Source of the DNA: Tubiluchus corallicola
Lineage: Eukaryota > Priapulida > Priapulimorpha > Priapulimorphida > Tubiluchidae
Assembly: GCA_030141605.1 (NCBI GenBank)
Contig: JAQGDQ010000431.1
Span: forward strand, 1-62,000
Reading direction: 5' to 3'
DNA length: 62,000 nucleotides
In this document: piece after piece, positions 38,696 through 49,877 of the stretch
Position numbering within the stretch: position 1 is the stretch's first letter
Layout of the letters: every line of letters begins with the position of its first letter
Translations under genes and position numbers: made by a program
The notes under the pieces: generated by a model
The model's input: only the letters and a program-made list of their open reading frames with translations
What the model was told of the DNA's origin: nothing
Database searches by the model: none

Positions 38696-39160
38696 CATTC
38701 ACTCATTCGTTCATTTACCAATTCATTAGTTAAATCATTCATTCATTCCCTCATTCATTTATTTATTCATTCATTCATTCATTCGTTCACTCATTCACAT
38801 TCCTTCGTTCGTTCGTTCATTCGTTCGTTCGTTCGTTCGTTTGTTCATTCATTCACATTCGTTCGTTCGTTCGTTCGTTCGTTCGTTCGTTCGTTCGTTC
38901 GTTCGTTCGTTCATTCATTCATTTATTCATTCATTCACATTCCTTCGTTCGTTCGTTCGTTCATTCGTTTGTTCATTCGTTGATTCATTTGTTTATTCAT
39001 TTGTGCATTCGTCCGTTTATTCATTTAATCACTCATTCATTCTTTCAGTTCTTCGTTTGCTCGCTCGCCCATTCGTTTATTCATTGCTTCGCTCGATCTC
39101 TCATGCATTTGCTCATTCGTTCGTTTTCTCGTTCGTTCGATCGATCACTCCGTCCTTTCT
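38696..39160 (+). repeat. (ATTC/GTTC)n tetranucleotide array
   Basis: Imperfect CATT and CGTT tetranucleotides with a duplicated block starting CATTCACATTC(C)TTCG. It becomes more degenerate toward 39160. Confidence 0.95.
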
Positions 39161-39251
39161 TTACACTGCGTGTGAATGATTTCTACACGTCTCTATAAAT
39201 TTCGTCTCGCCCGTTTCTTTCAATTCAAGTTATTTTCGATCAGTTTCCACT

Positions 39252-39895
39252 AAACAGCAAAAGAAAACCCTTCACTTACATAAAACTTAAAAAATTCGTC
39301 TTGAAATTTTATACCACTTACATACTGCGTTTTTGTATGCAGGGCTAGCGTCAACAGTAACGCTATATAAAACTTGTAAATTTAAACTCCCACAATGACC
39401 ATTTTGACGATGTCATTTGAAGCAAGTTTGGATAACATTCTGTAAAGCATTCGTAGCGCACACATCACTAACTAAGTAAAATTTTAAATTACTGTGTCTT
39501 GTATGTAAGAATAAAAATATGTTTTCGGCTAGTGAGTGGTGCACCCTGGAGGGTGAGTCAGCGAAATTTTACCAATTGGTGGAAGCATTTTAAATAATTA
39601 ATAATTTTCTTTTCTAGTTACGTAAGTCTTTCAATCAGGTAAGCGAAATGCTAAGCAATGTAGATTTGCATGGAAAGTTTTTTGGGATATAGTTTAACAT
39701 TTCCCTTTTCCTCTGATTTACGTTGTGCGTATATGACGTCATGTAATGGCGCGATAGCAACAGTATTGCGGGAGATTTAAAATGAAAACAAATAAAAAAT
39801 CCTTTCAACGCGAGTACGATATGTGCATAAAATTGCTTTAAAGTAACAATTTTTTAAGGCGATTTTGCTGACACCTACTTCAGGTACCCCTTTAA
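39252..39895 (-). mobile_element. MITE family E copy 3
   Basis: Left AAAAGAAAACCCTTCACTTA, right CACCTACTTCAGGTACCCC followed by TTAA (39892-39895). TGACGTCA at 39734. Highly similar to 27933-28602 in reverse. Confidence 0.86.
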
Positions 39896-41080
39896 ACCTA
39901 GATCAATTCTAACGATTTCGAAAACCATAATGAGGTCAGCTGTAAGCCTTCTAAGATCTAGTATGTCTACACTGACTATACGTCCCTTGTATAGGCAACA
40001 CGTTCTTCAAGAACTGTCAAGCAACTTACGTGTCGCGGACTGTTGCAAGTCTAAAGCAGTCGCGATTTCAAATACTTGTCGAAGCCGCATTCATAAGTAG
40101 TTTTGACCTTGTAAAGGTAACATGGCATACGTGAGCTTAAATTTGTACCTTCCCTATTTTTAGATATAATGAATATCGAATGTTATAAGAGCCTTCTACC
40201 AAACTAATTCATTGGTAGATACTGTAGATACTATGTCGTAGAGAACACTCTCTTTACCTCCGTTTACACCGCTTAATTATAGATTATTATCTTGATTAGT
40301 TTATATAGATAATTGCACAGTTTAATATTGTTTATTTGTTTGCAACTTATTCCTTTAAACCTAGATCAATTCTAACGAATTTGAAGACCATATTGAGGTC
40401 AAATCACAGGTTTCAACTTCCAGATTATGCATCTGATGCTAATTACACAGACTCAACTTTCATCTACCCCCGCCTCTGACTCCATAAAACGATTAAGAAT
40501 GTAAAATTTTTAAAAAATTATGTAATGTAATACGTGTTATGTTAGTTTTTTAATGTCAAATGTATAAATAGTGTAAATGTAATGAGTAATGAGTAAAATT
40601 TATGTAATGTAAAGCATGTTTCTGTTAATTGTGTCATATCAAATGTATATATAGTATAAATACGTCATGTAAAATTTAATGTATTTTTGTAATATTGTTT
40701 TGTAAAAATATTTTAATATGGTGTTTGTAAATATGTCCATTTATTTAGACCTTAGTTTCTTTTTAGTATGCACTGGACGCATTTGTCTTGAACAGTGTTG
40801 TTATCTTAACATTACACTGAGGCTTACTCAATTTTATTATAATAAGTGAACCATTTTAATGACAAATAAAGAATTAACAATAATAAAAAATACCCCTCCA
40901 TATTCAAGAGATTTTCGATCAGTTTTCACTATCTTAACAGCACTAGATTTGTTCCCGACTGTTTACCAACAGAAATTAACAGAGTCAGTTAGTATCTCAA
41001 TAAAGCCGGGGAACCGTACTCGTTTATGGACCTCTCCAATGTGTTTCTAATTTGAACTATTTTAAATGCGTCAAAATATT
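39896..41080. other. AT-rich interval with diverged repeats, perhaps retroelement 3' region
   Basis: The phrase AACCTAGATCAATTCTAACG occurs at 39895 and again at 40357, each followed by an ACCATA-TGAGGTCA segment. 40510-40680 has two diverged ~95-bp units (AATGTCAAATGTATAAATAG / TATCAAATGTATATATAGTA). 40860 has AATAAAGAATTAACAATAAT. Possibly LINE remnants; no convincing ORF. Confidence 0.4.
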
Positions 41081-41560
41081 CAGCCAATTTCAGGATTTAG
41101 CGGCTGCTCCTGGCGGGGAATCTCCTACTCAAGAAACAGAGTTGAAGAAGCTCATAAAACTTTCTATTCCTACTAACTGACAATCGCATTCCGACCTGAC
41201 GAAGCCATACCAGCGACCTGGCGGCATTCGCGTGGGAGTGTTTGATGAAGCCAAGTCGAAGTTCTAGGTGGGTGGCTCCGCCGTGGATCAACCACAGGTG
41301 TATGGTTGTTACCACATAGTCAAACCTGGTCACCAGATGGCGCCCGATTTCCCGTCACGATTGATACTTACAAGAGCTGCAGCATCCAGAGGGCGTGTCA
41401 ATGATGAAGCCAACAGCGCTGAAGCCAACGATGAAGCATCAAGGATGTTGGTACAGCTGGAGCCCCGGAGAAACGGGTCACTGTTAAAAACCGAAGCGTC
41501 TTCGAGTGTGTCAAGTACCGAATATGCTAATACCCATTTTTTAGGATAAACTACTCAGTT
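41081..41560. other. GC-richer low-copy interval
   Basis: Codon-like composition and short overlapping frames on both strands (79-94 codons). I cannot match it to a protein family. Contains short GATGAAGC repeats near 41400-41440. Confidence 0.3.
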
Positions 41561-41653
41561 GAAAAAATAAGTAGACTACTCAATTTGAGTTTTAAATAAA
41601 TATTAGTTTTAACAAAATAAAAGAATATACTTCTGGGTCGATGAAAATAGCCG

Positions 41654-41815
41654 AATGGCAGCGGTGTGCACTTAGCAGCCGAAATTAAGCAATGCTGAGG
41701 CTGGTTAGTGATTGGTAATATTTGTCCGTGCGGTTTCATTTCTTATCGAGAGAATTTACTTGCAAGGTATCCAAGCATGGTTAGGACACCGGTGCTAGTT
41801 CTGTCCCCCAGCAAA
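41654..41815 (+). pseudogene. 5S rRNA-derived fragment
   Basis: CGAAATTAAGCAATGCTGAG then GCTGGTTAGTGATTGG (41679-41714) matches animal 5S rRNA over its internal promoter (box A, intermediate element, start of box C) at roughly 28 of 36 positions. A later GGACACCGGTGCTAG is reminiscent of the 5S 3' end. The flanks are not 5S. It may be a 5S pseudogene or the head of a 5S-derived SINE. Confidence 0.45.
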
Positions 41816-41849
41816 TGCACGTTAGTTATGCTCTGCCGCTGATAGCTGG

Positions 41850-41953
41850 GGAGATTCCATTGAGTGTTGAAGGGTCCCCTATTGAGAACTGGAGTCTTTA
41901 TTGAGTAGTGGAGCGCCCCCTACGAATGCTGAAAGGAGCCCCCATCAATATGG
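41850..41953 (+). repeat. ~30-bp minisatellite, left half
   Basis: Units of type CATTGAGTGTTGAAGGGTCC, then ATTGAGTAGTGGAGCGCCCC and GAATGCTGAAAGGAGCCCCC. The same unit type resumes at 42508 after an interposed LINE fragment. Confidence 0.7.
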
Positions 41954-41959
41954 ATAAAC

Positions 41960-42470
41960 TAAGCTGTAATAGATTTTCATCAAAGTTTCTCTGTTAACAA
42001 ACTTATGTAATTTATACATGATTCCTAAAGTTTTACTCAGTTTATGCTTTACTATGCTTATTTGATACTTCCAGTCTAGGTGTTCATCAAAAGTATTCCC
42101 AAGTATTTAACATGTGACTTTTTTCTACAAGATATTACTAAGAACAATGGATATATTTCTTGATGTTGTTCTCCCTCCTTTTTTCAGCAGCATAAAGTTT
42201 GATTTATTAATATTCGACAAAAGCTTAATTGCGTTCAGCCATTCTGTCATTTTATTTAACTGATTATTCATAGCACTCTCGAACTTTTCCATACTAAGAA
42301 TCACATAAAAAATATGTGAATCATCTGCAAAAGGTCTGTAAATTAAATTTGAACAACTTAGTGGCTTATAGTTTATGTGTAGAAGAAATAATAGTGGTCC
42401 TAAGGTGGAACCTTGGGGAATACCATATTTAATTGGAAGTGTATTGGATTTGCATTCATTTCATTCAACA
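41960..42470 (-). pseudogene. Non-LTR retrotransposon reverse transcriptase fragment
   Basis: The minus strand encodes the RT palm: GIPQGSTLGPLLFLLHIN (motif B/4 region), PFADDSHIF (catalytic FADD), then an AMNNQLNKMTEWLNAIKL helix and NKSNFMLLKK. A stop codon interrupts after IVLSNIL. In another frame a degenerate KYLG-like segment follows (LGNTFDEHLDWKY). Both ends are lost and the frame is broken. The motif wording fits CR1/jockey-group elements. It may or may not be the same family as the endonuclease fragment at 2450-3670. Confidence 0.9.
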
Positions 42471-42507
42471 TACGGGGTCGATCACAAATGGTTCATAAGA
42501 GAACCCT

Positions 42508-42592
42508 CCTCCCCCATTGAATGCTGGAAAGCGCCCCCATCAAATGCTAGAGAGAGCCCACTGAGTGCTGGAGAGCCCCTCAACCGTATGAC
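42508..42592 (+). repeat. ~30-bp minisatellite, right half
   Basis: CATTGAATGCTGGAAAGCGC, CATCAAATGCTAGAGAGAGC and ACTGAGTGCTGGAGAGCCCC continue the unit of 41850-41953. Confidence 0.7.
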
Positions 42593-42865
42593 AAATGTAA
42601 GTCTATATGCCTATTAACATTCTTCGCAACAATTTTCAAGTCACGCGAATAGCTTTGGGTATCAAGGTACAAACGCAACCGCTGCGAGCAGGTAGATGAA
42701 ACTCGGAGATCTTTGAGGCAATTAAGTGGGAATTGTAGCTCAGGTGTGCCTCGGCCATATTGTATGACTAATTTGTCATGCTAGGAATATGATCACTAGA
42801 ACACAAGACAAGCGTAGGCACGTAAGACTAGTGGGAGGAAGAGTCTACCCACGAATCGATATAAT

Positions 42866-43150
42866 CTTACTTATAGGAGTTTTACACATTAGAAGGATAA
42901 AATCAACAGCAAATCCGTTATAAGCTTGTTAACTATAATGTATAACAATTACATAATCTTACTGATACTGATACGTTTATCAAAGCTATTTTGCTATTTT
43001 TGCTAACTTACTCATAGAAATTTTACACATTACAAGGAGAAAATTAACAGGCAAATCTGCTATAAGATTGTTAACTATAATGTACAGCAATTACATGATC
43101 TTACTTATTTTGATACTTTTATCAAAGTCTATTTTGCTATTGTTTATCCA
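42866..43150 (+). repeat. ~141-bp tandem duplication (2 copies)
   Basis: TTTTACACATTAGAAGGA / TTTTACACATTACAAGGA and GTTAACTATAATGTATAACA / GTTAACTATAATGTACAGCA recur about 140 bp apart. Confidence 0.85.
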
Positions 43151-43626
43151 TATTTAGACTACCAGAAGTTATTCGATTTTTTTCTAAAACATTAAGACTG
43201 ATACTGGGAAAATATGATAGACTAACAGAAGCCAGTGCATTTTCATTATTGTTATGCAGAGGTTGTAAAGCTTTTGGGCACAGCTTAGGATTAGTCGAGG
43301 ATGACAAATGTAACACCGAAAACCGAAAAATTAAATTTTTGAATCCCGACTAGTATTAGATGAACACAGGACAGCCTTGGAAAAATGCAACTAGTAATAG
43401 AAATAGAAGAAATATACAGACAACGTGACGAAACTGTTTTAAAAATCGTACATTACTTGGTTAGAAATAGACTAATTAGTAACTAAAATTGGTATTAGCT
43501 ATAAAATAAGCTAATGTAATTAATTAACAATGTTGCTAACAATCATTTTAATTAAATCTGCTCTAAGCTGCTGTATGTAAATTTCAATTGTGTATACAGA
43601 ACTGTTTTTGTAGTTGTAAATGCCAC
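43151..43626. other. Unassigned interval
   Basis: Nothing recognised left of the 28-bp minisatellite. Confidence 0.5.
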
Positions 43627-45515
43627 TGAAATGTTGATGTCAACTAGTGTCCAGTGAAATGTTGATGTCAACTAGTGTCCAGTGAAATGTTGATGTCAAC
43701 TAGTGTCCTCTGAAATGTTGATGTCAACTAGTGTCCACTGAAATGTTGATCTCAACTAGTGTCCAGTGAAATGCTGATGTCAACTAGTGTCCACTGAAAT
43801 GTTGATGTCAACTAGTGTCCACTGAAATGCTGATGTCAACTAGTGTCCAGTGAAATGTTGATGTCAACTAGTGTCCACTGAAATGTTGATGTCAACTAGT
43901 GTCCACTGAAATGTTGATATCAACTAGTGTCCAGTGAAATGTTGATGTCAACTAGTGTCCTCTGAAATGTTGATGTCAACTAGTGTCCACTGAAATGTTG
44001 ATCTCAACTAGTGTCCACTGAAATGCTGATGTCAACTAGTGTCCACTGAAATGTTGATGTCAACTAGTGTCCACTGAAATGTTGATGTCAACTAGTGTCC
44101 ACTGAAATGTTGATCTCAACTAGTGTCCACTGAAATGCTGATGTCAACTAGTGTCCACTGAAATGTTGATGTGAACTAGTGTCCACTGAAATGTTGATCT
44201 CAACTAGTGTCCACTGAAATGCTGATGTCAACTAGTGTCCACTGAAATGTTGATGTCAACTAGTGTCCAGTGAAATGTTGATGTCAACTAGTGTCCACTG
44301 AAATGTTGATGTCAACTAGTGTCCACTGAAATGTTGATATCAACTAGTGTCCAGTGAAATGTTGATGTGAACTAGTGTTCACTGAAATGTTGATGTCAAC
44401 TAGTGTCCACTGAAATGTTGATGTCAACTAGTGTCCACTGAAATGTTGATGCCAACTAGTGTCCACTGAAATGCTGATGTCAACTAGTGTTCACTGAAAT
44501 GTTGATGTCAACTAGTGTCCACTGAAATGTTGATGTGAACTAGTGTCCACTGAAATGTTGATCTCAACTAGTGTCCACTGAAATGCTGATGTCAACTAGT
44601 GTCCACTGAAATGTTGATGTGAACTAGTGTTCACTGAAATGTTGATGTCAACTAGTGTCCACTGAAATGCTGATGTCAACTAGTGTCCACTGAAATGTTG
44701 ATGTGAACTAGTGTCCACTGAAATGTTGATGTCAACTAGTGTCCACTGAAATGCTGAAGTCAACTAGTGTCCACTGAAATGTTGATGTGAACTAGTGTTC
44801 ACTGAAATATTGATGCAAACTAGTGTCCCCTGAAATGCTGATGTCAACTAGTGTCCACTGAAATGTTGATGTGAACTAGTGTCCACTGAAATGTTGATGT
44901 CAACTAGTGTCCACTGAAATGTTGATATCAACTAGTATCCACTGAAATATTGATGCAAACTAGTGTCCACTGAAATGTTGATGTCAACTAGTGTCCACTG
45001 AAATGCTGATGTCAACTAGTGTCCACTGAAATGTTGATGTGAACTAGTGTCCACTGAAATGTTGATCTCAACTAGTGTCCACTGAAATGCTGATGTCAAC
45101 TAGTGTCCACTGAAATGTTGATGTGAACTAGTGTTCACTGAAATATTGATGCAAACTAGTGTCCACTGAAATGTTGATGTCAACTAGTGTCCACTGAAAT
45201 GTTGATGTCAACTAGTGTCCACTGAAATGCTGAAGTCAACTAGTATCCACTGAAATGTTGATGCAAACTAGTGTCCCCTGAAATGTTGATGTCAACTAGT
45301 GTCCACTGAAATGTTGATGTCAACTAGTGTCCACTGAAATGTTGATGTCAACTAGTGTCCACTGAACTGTTGATGTCAACTAGTGTCCACTGAAATGCTG
45401 ATGTGAACTAGTGTCCACTGAAATGTTGATGTGAACTAGTGTCCACTGAAATGTTGATGTGAACTAGTGTCCACTGAAATGTTGATGTGAACTAGTGTCC
45501 AATGAAATTTTGAAG
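43627..45515 (+). repeat. 28-bp minisatellite (about 67 copies)
   Basis: The unit is CACTGAAATGTTGATGTCAA followed by CTAGTGTC. Variants carry GCTG, ATCTCAA, ATGTGAA and ATGCAAA. Variant types recur in multi-unit blocks, showing higher-order duplication. Each unit holds the dyad GTTGATGTCAAC and an ACTAGT site. There are no unique spacers. Confidence 0.98.
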
Positions 45516-45918
45516 TGATCAAGTCAGCGACACGCTATAGCTTGAGCATTATAAAGAATCATTCACGAGCATCTGATGAAGTCAATGAAGCAATAAACTT
45601 GCTCTGAGAGCAATCCCGTCCTACTTAAGCGAAGTATTAGGGTCGGAAGAGTGTGCTTATTCGGGCTAATACGTTTCCGCACGAATAATACTGATAGAGA
45701 AAATCCAGCGGCTTACCCAAGCCTTAGCAGCCTTTGAAGCCATACCTAGACAACTCGTTACCATAAGTGATTTGAATAAACAAAATAGCGTTTTGGGATT
45801 TTGCTAATGCAGGTCTAAAACATGTTTGAGAGTCGTGTAACGCGTCATTAACGGGTAGATAAAGCAAGTCTAGCAGAGAGAATCATAAAGAAATTGAATA
45901 CACCGTTAAAGTTTAAAT
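45516..45918. other. Unassigned interval
   Basis: No gene recognised between the minisatellite and the hAT remnant. Confidence 0.45.
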
Positions 45919-45986
45919 CCCGGTTCCCAACCTTTTGGACTCCACGTACCTTTTATACTATCTCCTGGTACCACTTCGCCCGCCAT

Positions 45987-46365
45987 CAGGGGCGTATTTA
46001 CCAATAGGCTAACTAAAATACGGCCTAAGGCGCCAAAGTTTGAGGGACGTCACAATTTAAAAAATATATTATCCTCCGAAAATATGTATACTTTCATATT
46101 CATGTAAAGGACACATTTTACAATACACCACGGGCAGTTGCTGAGCGCTGCTTTTATTTAAATGCTACATAACGAACAGGGGCAAGGTTTACACAACAAG
46201 CAGTTGTGCAGCCTGCTTAAATATAAGCGCTATGCAGATACATGTAAGTAGTAATGACCACGTCGAAACTAGGTTAATACTATAAAAACAACCAGAAATT
46301 CACAATAGAGATGGGCCGGACAGAACTGTCAACCTAGGGCATAGTAAAGTTTTGATACGCCCCTG
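45987..46365 (+). mobile_element. MITE family F, copy 3, with perfect 8-bp TSD
   Basis: 379 bp, CAGGGGCGTATTTACC to GATACGCCCCTG, flanked on both sides by CCCGCCAT (45979-45986 and 46366-46373). This defines the family as hAT-type. It is homologous along its length to 5435-5830 but clearly diverged. Confidence 0.93.
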
Positions 46366-46490
46366 CCCGCCATAAGCAAAATGAAGAACCAACAGTGATG
46401 TAATGTCACGAATATTTTCATTATGTATATTATACGTACTGCTTCAATCAAGCTCACTAACAGAGAATTCAATGAGATGGATGCTGTAAC

Positions 46491-46680
46491 TTAGCAGAAA
46501 ACTAACCCTTTGAATCGCGGTTCAGTTTTCGACAGACTAACTCTCACGTCTCCGCGGATGTCAAGGCGGTTTCGGGCTTTTGTGTTGATTTTCACCATGG
46601 TTGAAAAACTTGCTTTACACAGGTAGCTGGTTACTAACCTAACTAGAACAGATATGGCTTCTCGAGTTACGGTTACATTG
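46491..46680 (-). pseudogene. hAT transposase C-terminal (dimerisation) fragment, ZBED5/SCAND3-like
   Basis: The minus-strand frame reads TREAISVLVRLVTSYLCKAS, then FSTMVKINTKARNRLD and VSLSKTEPRF, ending KGLVFC and a TAA stop at 46491-46493. The YLC-x-FSTM-x-KxKxRNRLD pattern is the conserved C-terminus of ZBED5/FAM200/SCAND3-like hAT-derived proteins, which forms part of the RNase H-like and dimerisation region. Only about 60 codons survive. Upstream the frame no longer looks like transposase. A dead transposon fragment, not a host gene. Confidence 0.85.
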
Positions 46681-46700
46681 ACACTTTCGACTGTTTTTTA

Positions 46701-47270
46701 TCCTGTTTACTACTTGCAATATCAAACAATGTCTTGTGTTTCCATCCGCGGCGCACGTGGTCATGGCGAGTTGCGCAGAGCGGCAAAACGGGACGTCTTC
46801 GATACTTGTGCGCGTTGTCAGTTTTTGTTGCGCTCATCAGCTAATCTGGGTACGATGTTTTATGATCTTTAGGCAGCGGTAAGTGTGCGGGTGTTTGGCG
46901 TAGTGCTCGGTTAACTGTGCAGGAAAACGGTCGCTGAAAGCTTTACAGTGGACATGGGTCTAGACACTCGACCAAAACCCATGAATTGTTGGCACAGACG
47001 GGGCCACTACCCCCTCCCCCGCGTCCCCTCTTTCGTCGAGCCTGCTCCTCGCTACAGTCATTCAAACGCGAGTGAATTAGATGATGACTTTTCTCCAGCA
47101 TCCATAGTGGAACTCTCGTAAACACTTCTGCTGAAACCAAAGCATGTTTAACTTTACTAGTAACATCCAGTAAATAGGTTTGATTTGACAATTTTTACTG
47201 AGATTCTTCCGCCTTTATTATCTTCTTTACCATAAGTGCATTGCGCTTTATTGAAAAATGATAAACAAAA
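46701..47270. other. Unassigned interval
   Basis: GC-richer than its surroundings, with short frames on both strands. It may be eroded upstream hAT sequence, but I cannot show it. Confidence 0.4.
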
Positions 47271-47282
47271 CAAAACTGAAGA

Positions 47283-47880
47283 GAAACGACGAGAAGAGAA
47301 GAGAAGGGAAGGGAAGGGAAGGGAAGGGAAGAGAAGAGAAGAGAAGAGAAGAGAAGAGAAGGGAAGGGAAGGGAAGGGAAGGGAAGGGAAGGGAAGGGAA
47401 GGGAAGGGAAGGGAAGGGAAGGGAAGGGAAGATAAGGGAAGGGAAGGGAAGGGAAGGGAAGGGAAGAGAAGGCAAGGGAAGGAAAGGAAAGGAAAGGAAA
47501 GGAAAGGGAAGAGAAGAGAAGAGAAGAGAAGAGAAGAGAAGAGAAGAGAAGAGAAGAGAAGAGAAGAGAAGAGAAGAGAAGAGAAGAGAAGAGAAGAGAA
47601 GAGAAGAGAAGAGAAGAGATGAGAAGAGAAGAGGAGAGAAGAGAAGAGAAGAGAAGAGAAGAGAAGAGAAGAGAAGAGAAGAGAAGAGAAGAGAAGAGAA
47701 GAGAAGAGAAGAGAAGAGAAGAGAAGAGAAGAGAAGAGAAGAGAAGAGAAGAGAAGAGAAGAGAAGAGAAGAGAAGAGAAGAGAAGGGAGGGAAATGGAA
47801 GGGAAGGGAAAAGAAGGAAAGGGAGGAGAGGAGAGGAGAGGAGAGGAGAGGAGAGGAGAGGAGAGGAGAGGAGAGGAAGA
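47283..47880 (+). repeat. Pentanucleotide (GAGAA/GGGAA)n and (GGAGA)n array
   Basis: About 600 bp of GAAGG and GAAGA pentamers in alternating homogeneous blocks, then GGAGA units at 47822-47877. Long frames on both strands are artefacts. Confidence 0.97.
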
Positions 47881-47884
47881 ACAG

Positions 47885-48329
47885 AATACAACAGAACAGA
47901 ATAGAACAAAACAAAACAAAACCCATGATTACGATAACCCACGTTATTTCCACGTGAACTTGTTTCAATGGACCTGAAAAATATTGTGAGTCAAAAGTGT
48001 ACATCTGACCGCATTGCTGACATCTTGTTTCACCAGTTTAAAACACACTCAATTTTCTCTACACTTGTGCACGCTGGACATGTTAGTCATTTCCTGTAAT
48101 TAATTTCACTGCTAATAGAGATGCAATATGTACGTAGACCTAAATGTTTACTTACTTATATGCAGATTTATCGCTAACAACATTGCAATAGCCACATGGC
48201 GTAAGACAAGCCGTCTTGTTCAAAGGTAATTCACTAATCATACGAAAAAACTAAAGATGCTAAACTGAACTTAGTTTTTTAGATTAGATTAGATTTTAGA
48301 TTATTATATTTGCTTATTTCGGATTAATA
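47885..48329. other. Unassigned interval
   Basis: Nothing recognised apart from short (AACA)n and a TTAGATTAGATT run. Confidence 0.5.
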
Positions 48330-48429
48330 CTAGACGGTCTGCTCTAGAGGTAACACGTGTACTTTCCGTCTGGGAGGTCATGAGTTCGATACAGCGGCCG
48401 TGTCATATCAAAAAATTTTAAATGACACC

Positions 48430-48430
<1 letters not shown>
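48330..48430 (+). mobile_element. tRNA-derived SINE, 5' part of a copy split by another SINE
   Basis: TAGACGGTCTGCTCTAGAGG (degenerate A box), CGTCTGGGAGGTCATGAGTT and B box GAGTTCGATAC. Breaks at AATGACACCT, where the inverted SINE's TAA tail begins. The body resumes at about 48723. Confidence 0.75.
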
Positions 48431-48462
<32 letters not shown>

Positions 48463-48720
48463 TAATAATTTTATTTAAAGTCGGCTTTTTGGATAATAAT
48501 TAACATAATTTCAAAGAGCTTTTGGACCGACAGTAAATAACAATCTACAGCTACATAACAGAGACTGTTATTACCCGACTTTTGCCCTAAATACCACGCT
48601 CCAGGCAGGGTAACAACAGGTACCATTTTATAAAGTCTTTGGTATGACCCGGCCGCTGTATCGAACTCACGACCTCCCAGACGGAAAGCAGAGGTGTTAG
48701 CACTAGGCCAAACCGTCTGG
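48431..48720 (-). mobile_element. tRNA-derived SINE, complete, inserted in another SINE
   Basis: Minus strand: starts CCAGACGGTTTGGCCTAGTG (A box TGGCCTAGTGC), then B box GAGTTCGATAC, then a ~200-bp body (GTAATAACAGTCTCTGTTAT, AAAAAGCCGACTTTAAATAA) and an (ATT)n tail. ~290 bp. Confidence 0.82.
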
Positions 48721-48722
48721 TA

Positions 48723-49053
<331 letters not shown>

Positions 49054-49411
49054 AGCATAAAAGCTACAAAAACATAAAAACGTTAAAATAAAATTCTATA
49101 ATAAAAGTTACACAAAAATACTATTATATACGTTCTGTAAAAAGCATTCGTATCTACCACGCTCAAGGATTATTGTTTACAAACAAGCTGTTATTTCACA
49201 TCTTAAAATAACAAGATTGTATGTTTCGTACGGAGTTCACAATAGTTAGTAGATGTTTATTGTTCACAAATTCTAATAATCGTTTTTTTATATACTGTAA
49301 CAGGCTTTCCTGCAAAGGTGTGAAAATGTGGCAAAGTTAGATATACACACATGCCGGAACCACTACATTCATATGGTAATTTAAACAGTTTGCTAACACC
49401 ATTGTTTTACG
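49054..49411. other. Unassigned interval
   Basis: Nothing recognised. Confidence 0.5.
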
Positions 49412-49726
49412 AAGATCGTGAAAATGTCAAAGGTTAAGCGTATCAGACAACTCATTTGTGTACACTTGACAACGCCTCGCAGCCAATGCTGTTGTAATAG
49501 TAACAGTTTAACAACTAGCTGGAACCTTACCTAGTTCATTTTTTCTTGTTTCTAAGCAAGATCCTGCAAAGACTAATACATAATTAATTAAAGTCCACGA
49601 AAACAACTGAAGTTATTGAACTGGGCTTTGCTTTACTCGCATCTCACGTGACGGATGTAGTTAAGACGCGTTGCTGTGTTCCCCCTAACTGCGCGTGCGC
49701 ACAACGAAACTGTGAAAAGGCTTATT
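49412..49726 (-). mobile_element. MITE family A copy, one end lost
   Basis: Ends AACTGTGAAAAGGCTTATT followed by TA, with TGCGCGTGCGCA just inside. The other end begins at GATCGTGAAAATGTCAAAGG, lacking the outermost ~25 bp. Confidence 0.85.
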
Positions 49727-49802
49727 AATACTGTTAAAGACATTTCGGAATGTTGTTATGGCTTTTAATGGTATTACCTAGAGAGATAGTCGAAGTTAAG
49801 AA

Positions 49803-49877
49803 GCGTTGTTGAGTACACTTAACCTTTGACCTACAGCAACTGCGCGTGCGCACAACAAAACTGCGAAAAGGCTTATT
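49803..49877 (-). mobile_element. Solo terminal inverted repeat of MITE family A
   Basis: 75 bp, GCGTTGTTGAGTACACTTAA ... CTGCGAAAAGGCTTATT, equal to the outer NRF1/DR1-bearing terminus alone, followed by TA. Confidence 0.8.

Larger units (their letters stand above)
45919..46700 (-). mobile_element. 3' end of an hAT element (ZBED-type), containing a nested MITE
   Basis: The plus-strand left edge CCGGTTCCCAACCTTTTGGA resembles the hAT terminus CAGTGGTTCCCAACC. Inward on the minus strand lies the transposase C-terminus (46491-46680). The 3' untranslated part is split by the F MITE at 45987-46365, with its TSD CCCGCCAT. The 5' part is not recognisable. Confidence 0.75.

Noticed and set aside
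40357-40470. LINE ORF2 C-terminus
   Set aside because: A plausible LRSNHRFQLP-like reading exists in one frame, but stops and the lack of neighbours make it unsafe to call.
43627-45515. CRISPR-like regular array
   Set aside because: Units are contiguous 28-bp tandem repeats with no unique spacers, in an animal genome.
47157-48004. Ser/Leu/Phe- or Glu/Arg/Lys-rich frames of 220-270 codons
   Set aside because: Translations of the AAGGG/AAGAG pentanucleotide array, open on both strands.
48330-48410. Functional tRNA gene
   Set aside because: Same reasoning: a B box and weak A box form the head of a SINE with a 200-bp body.
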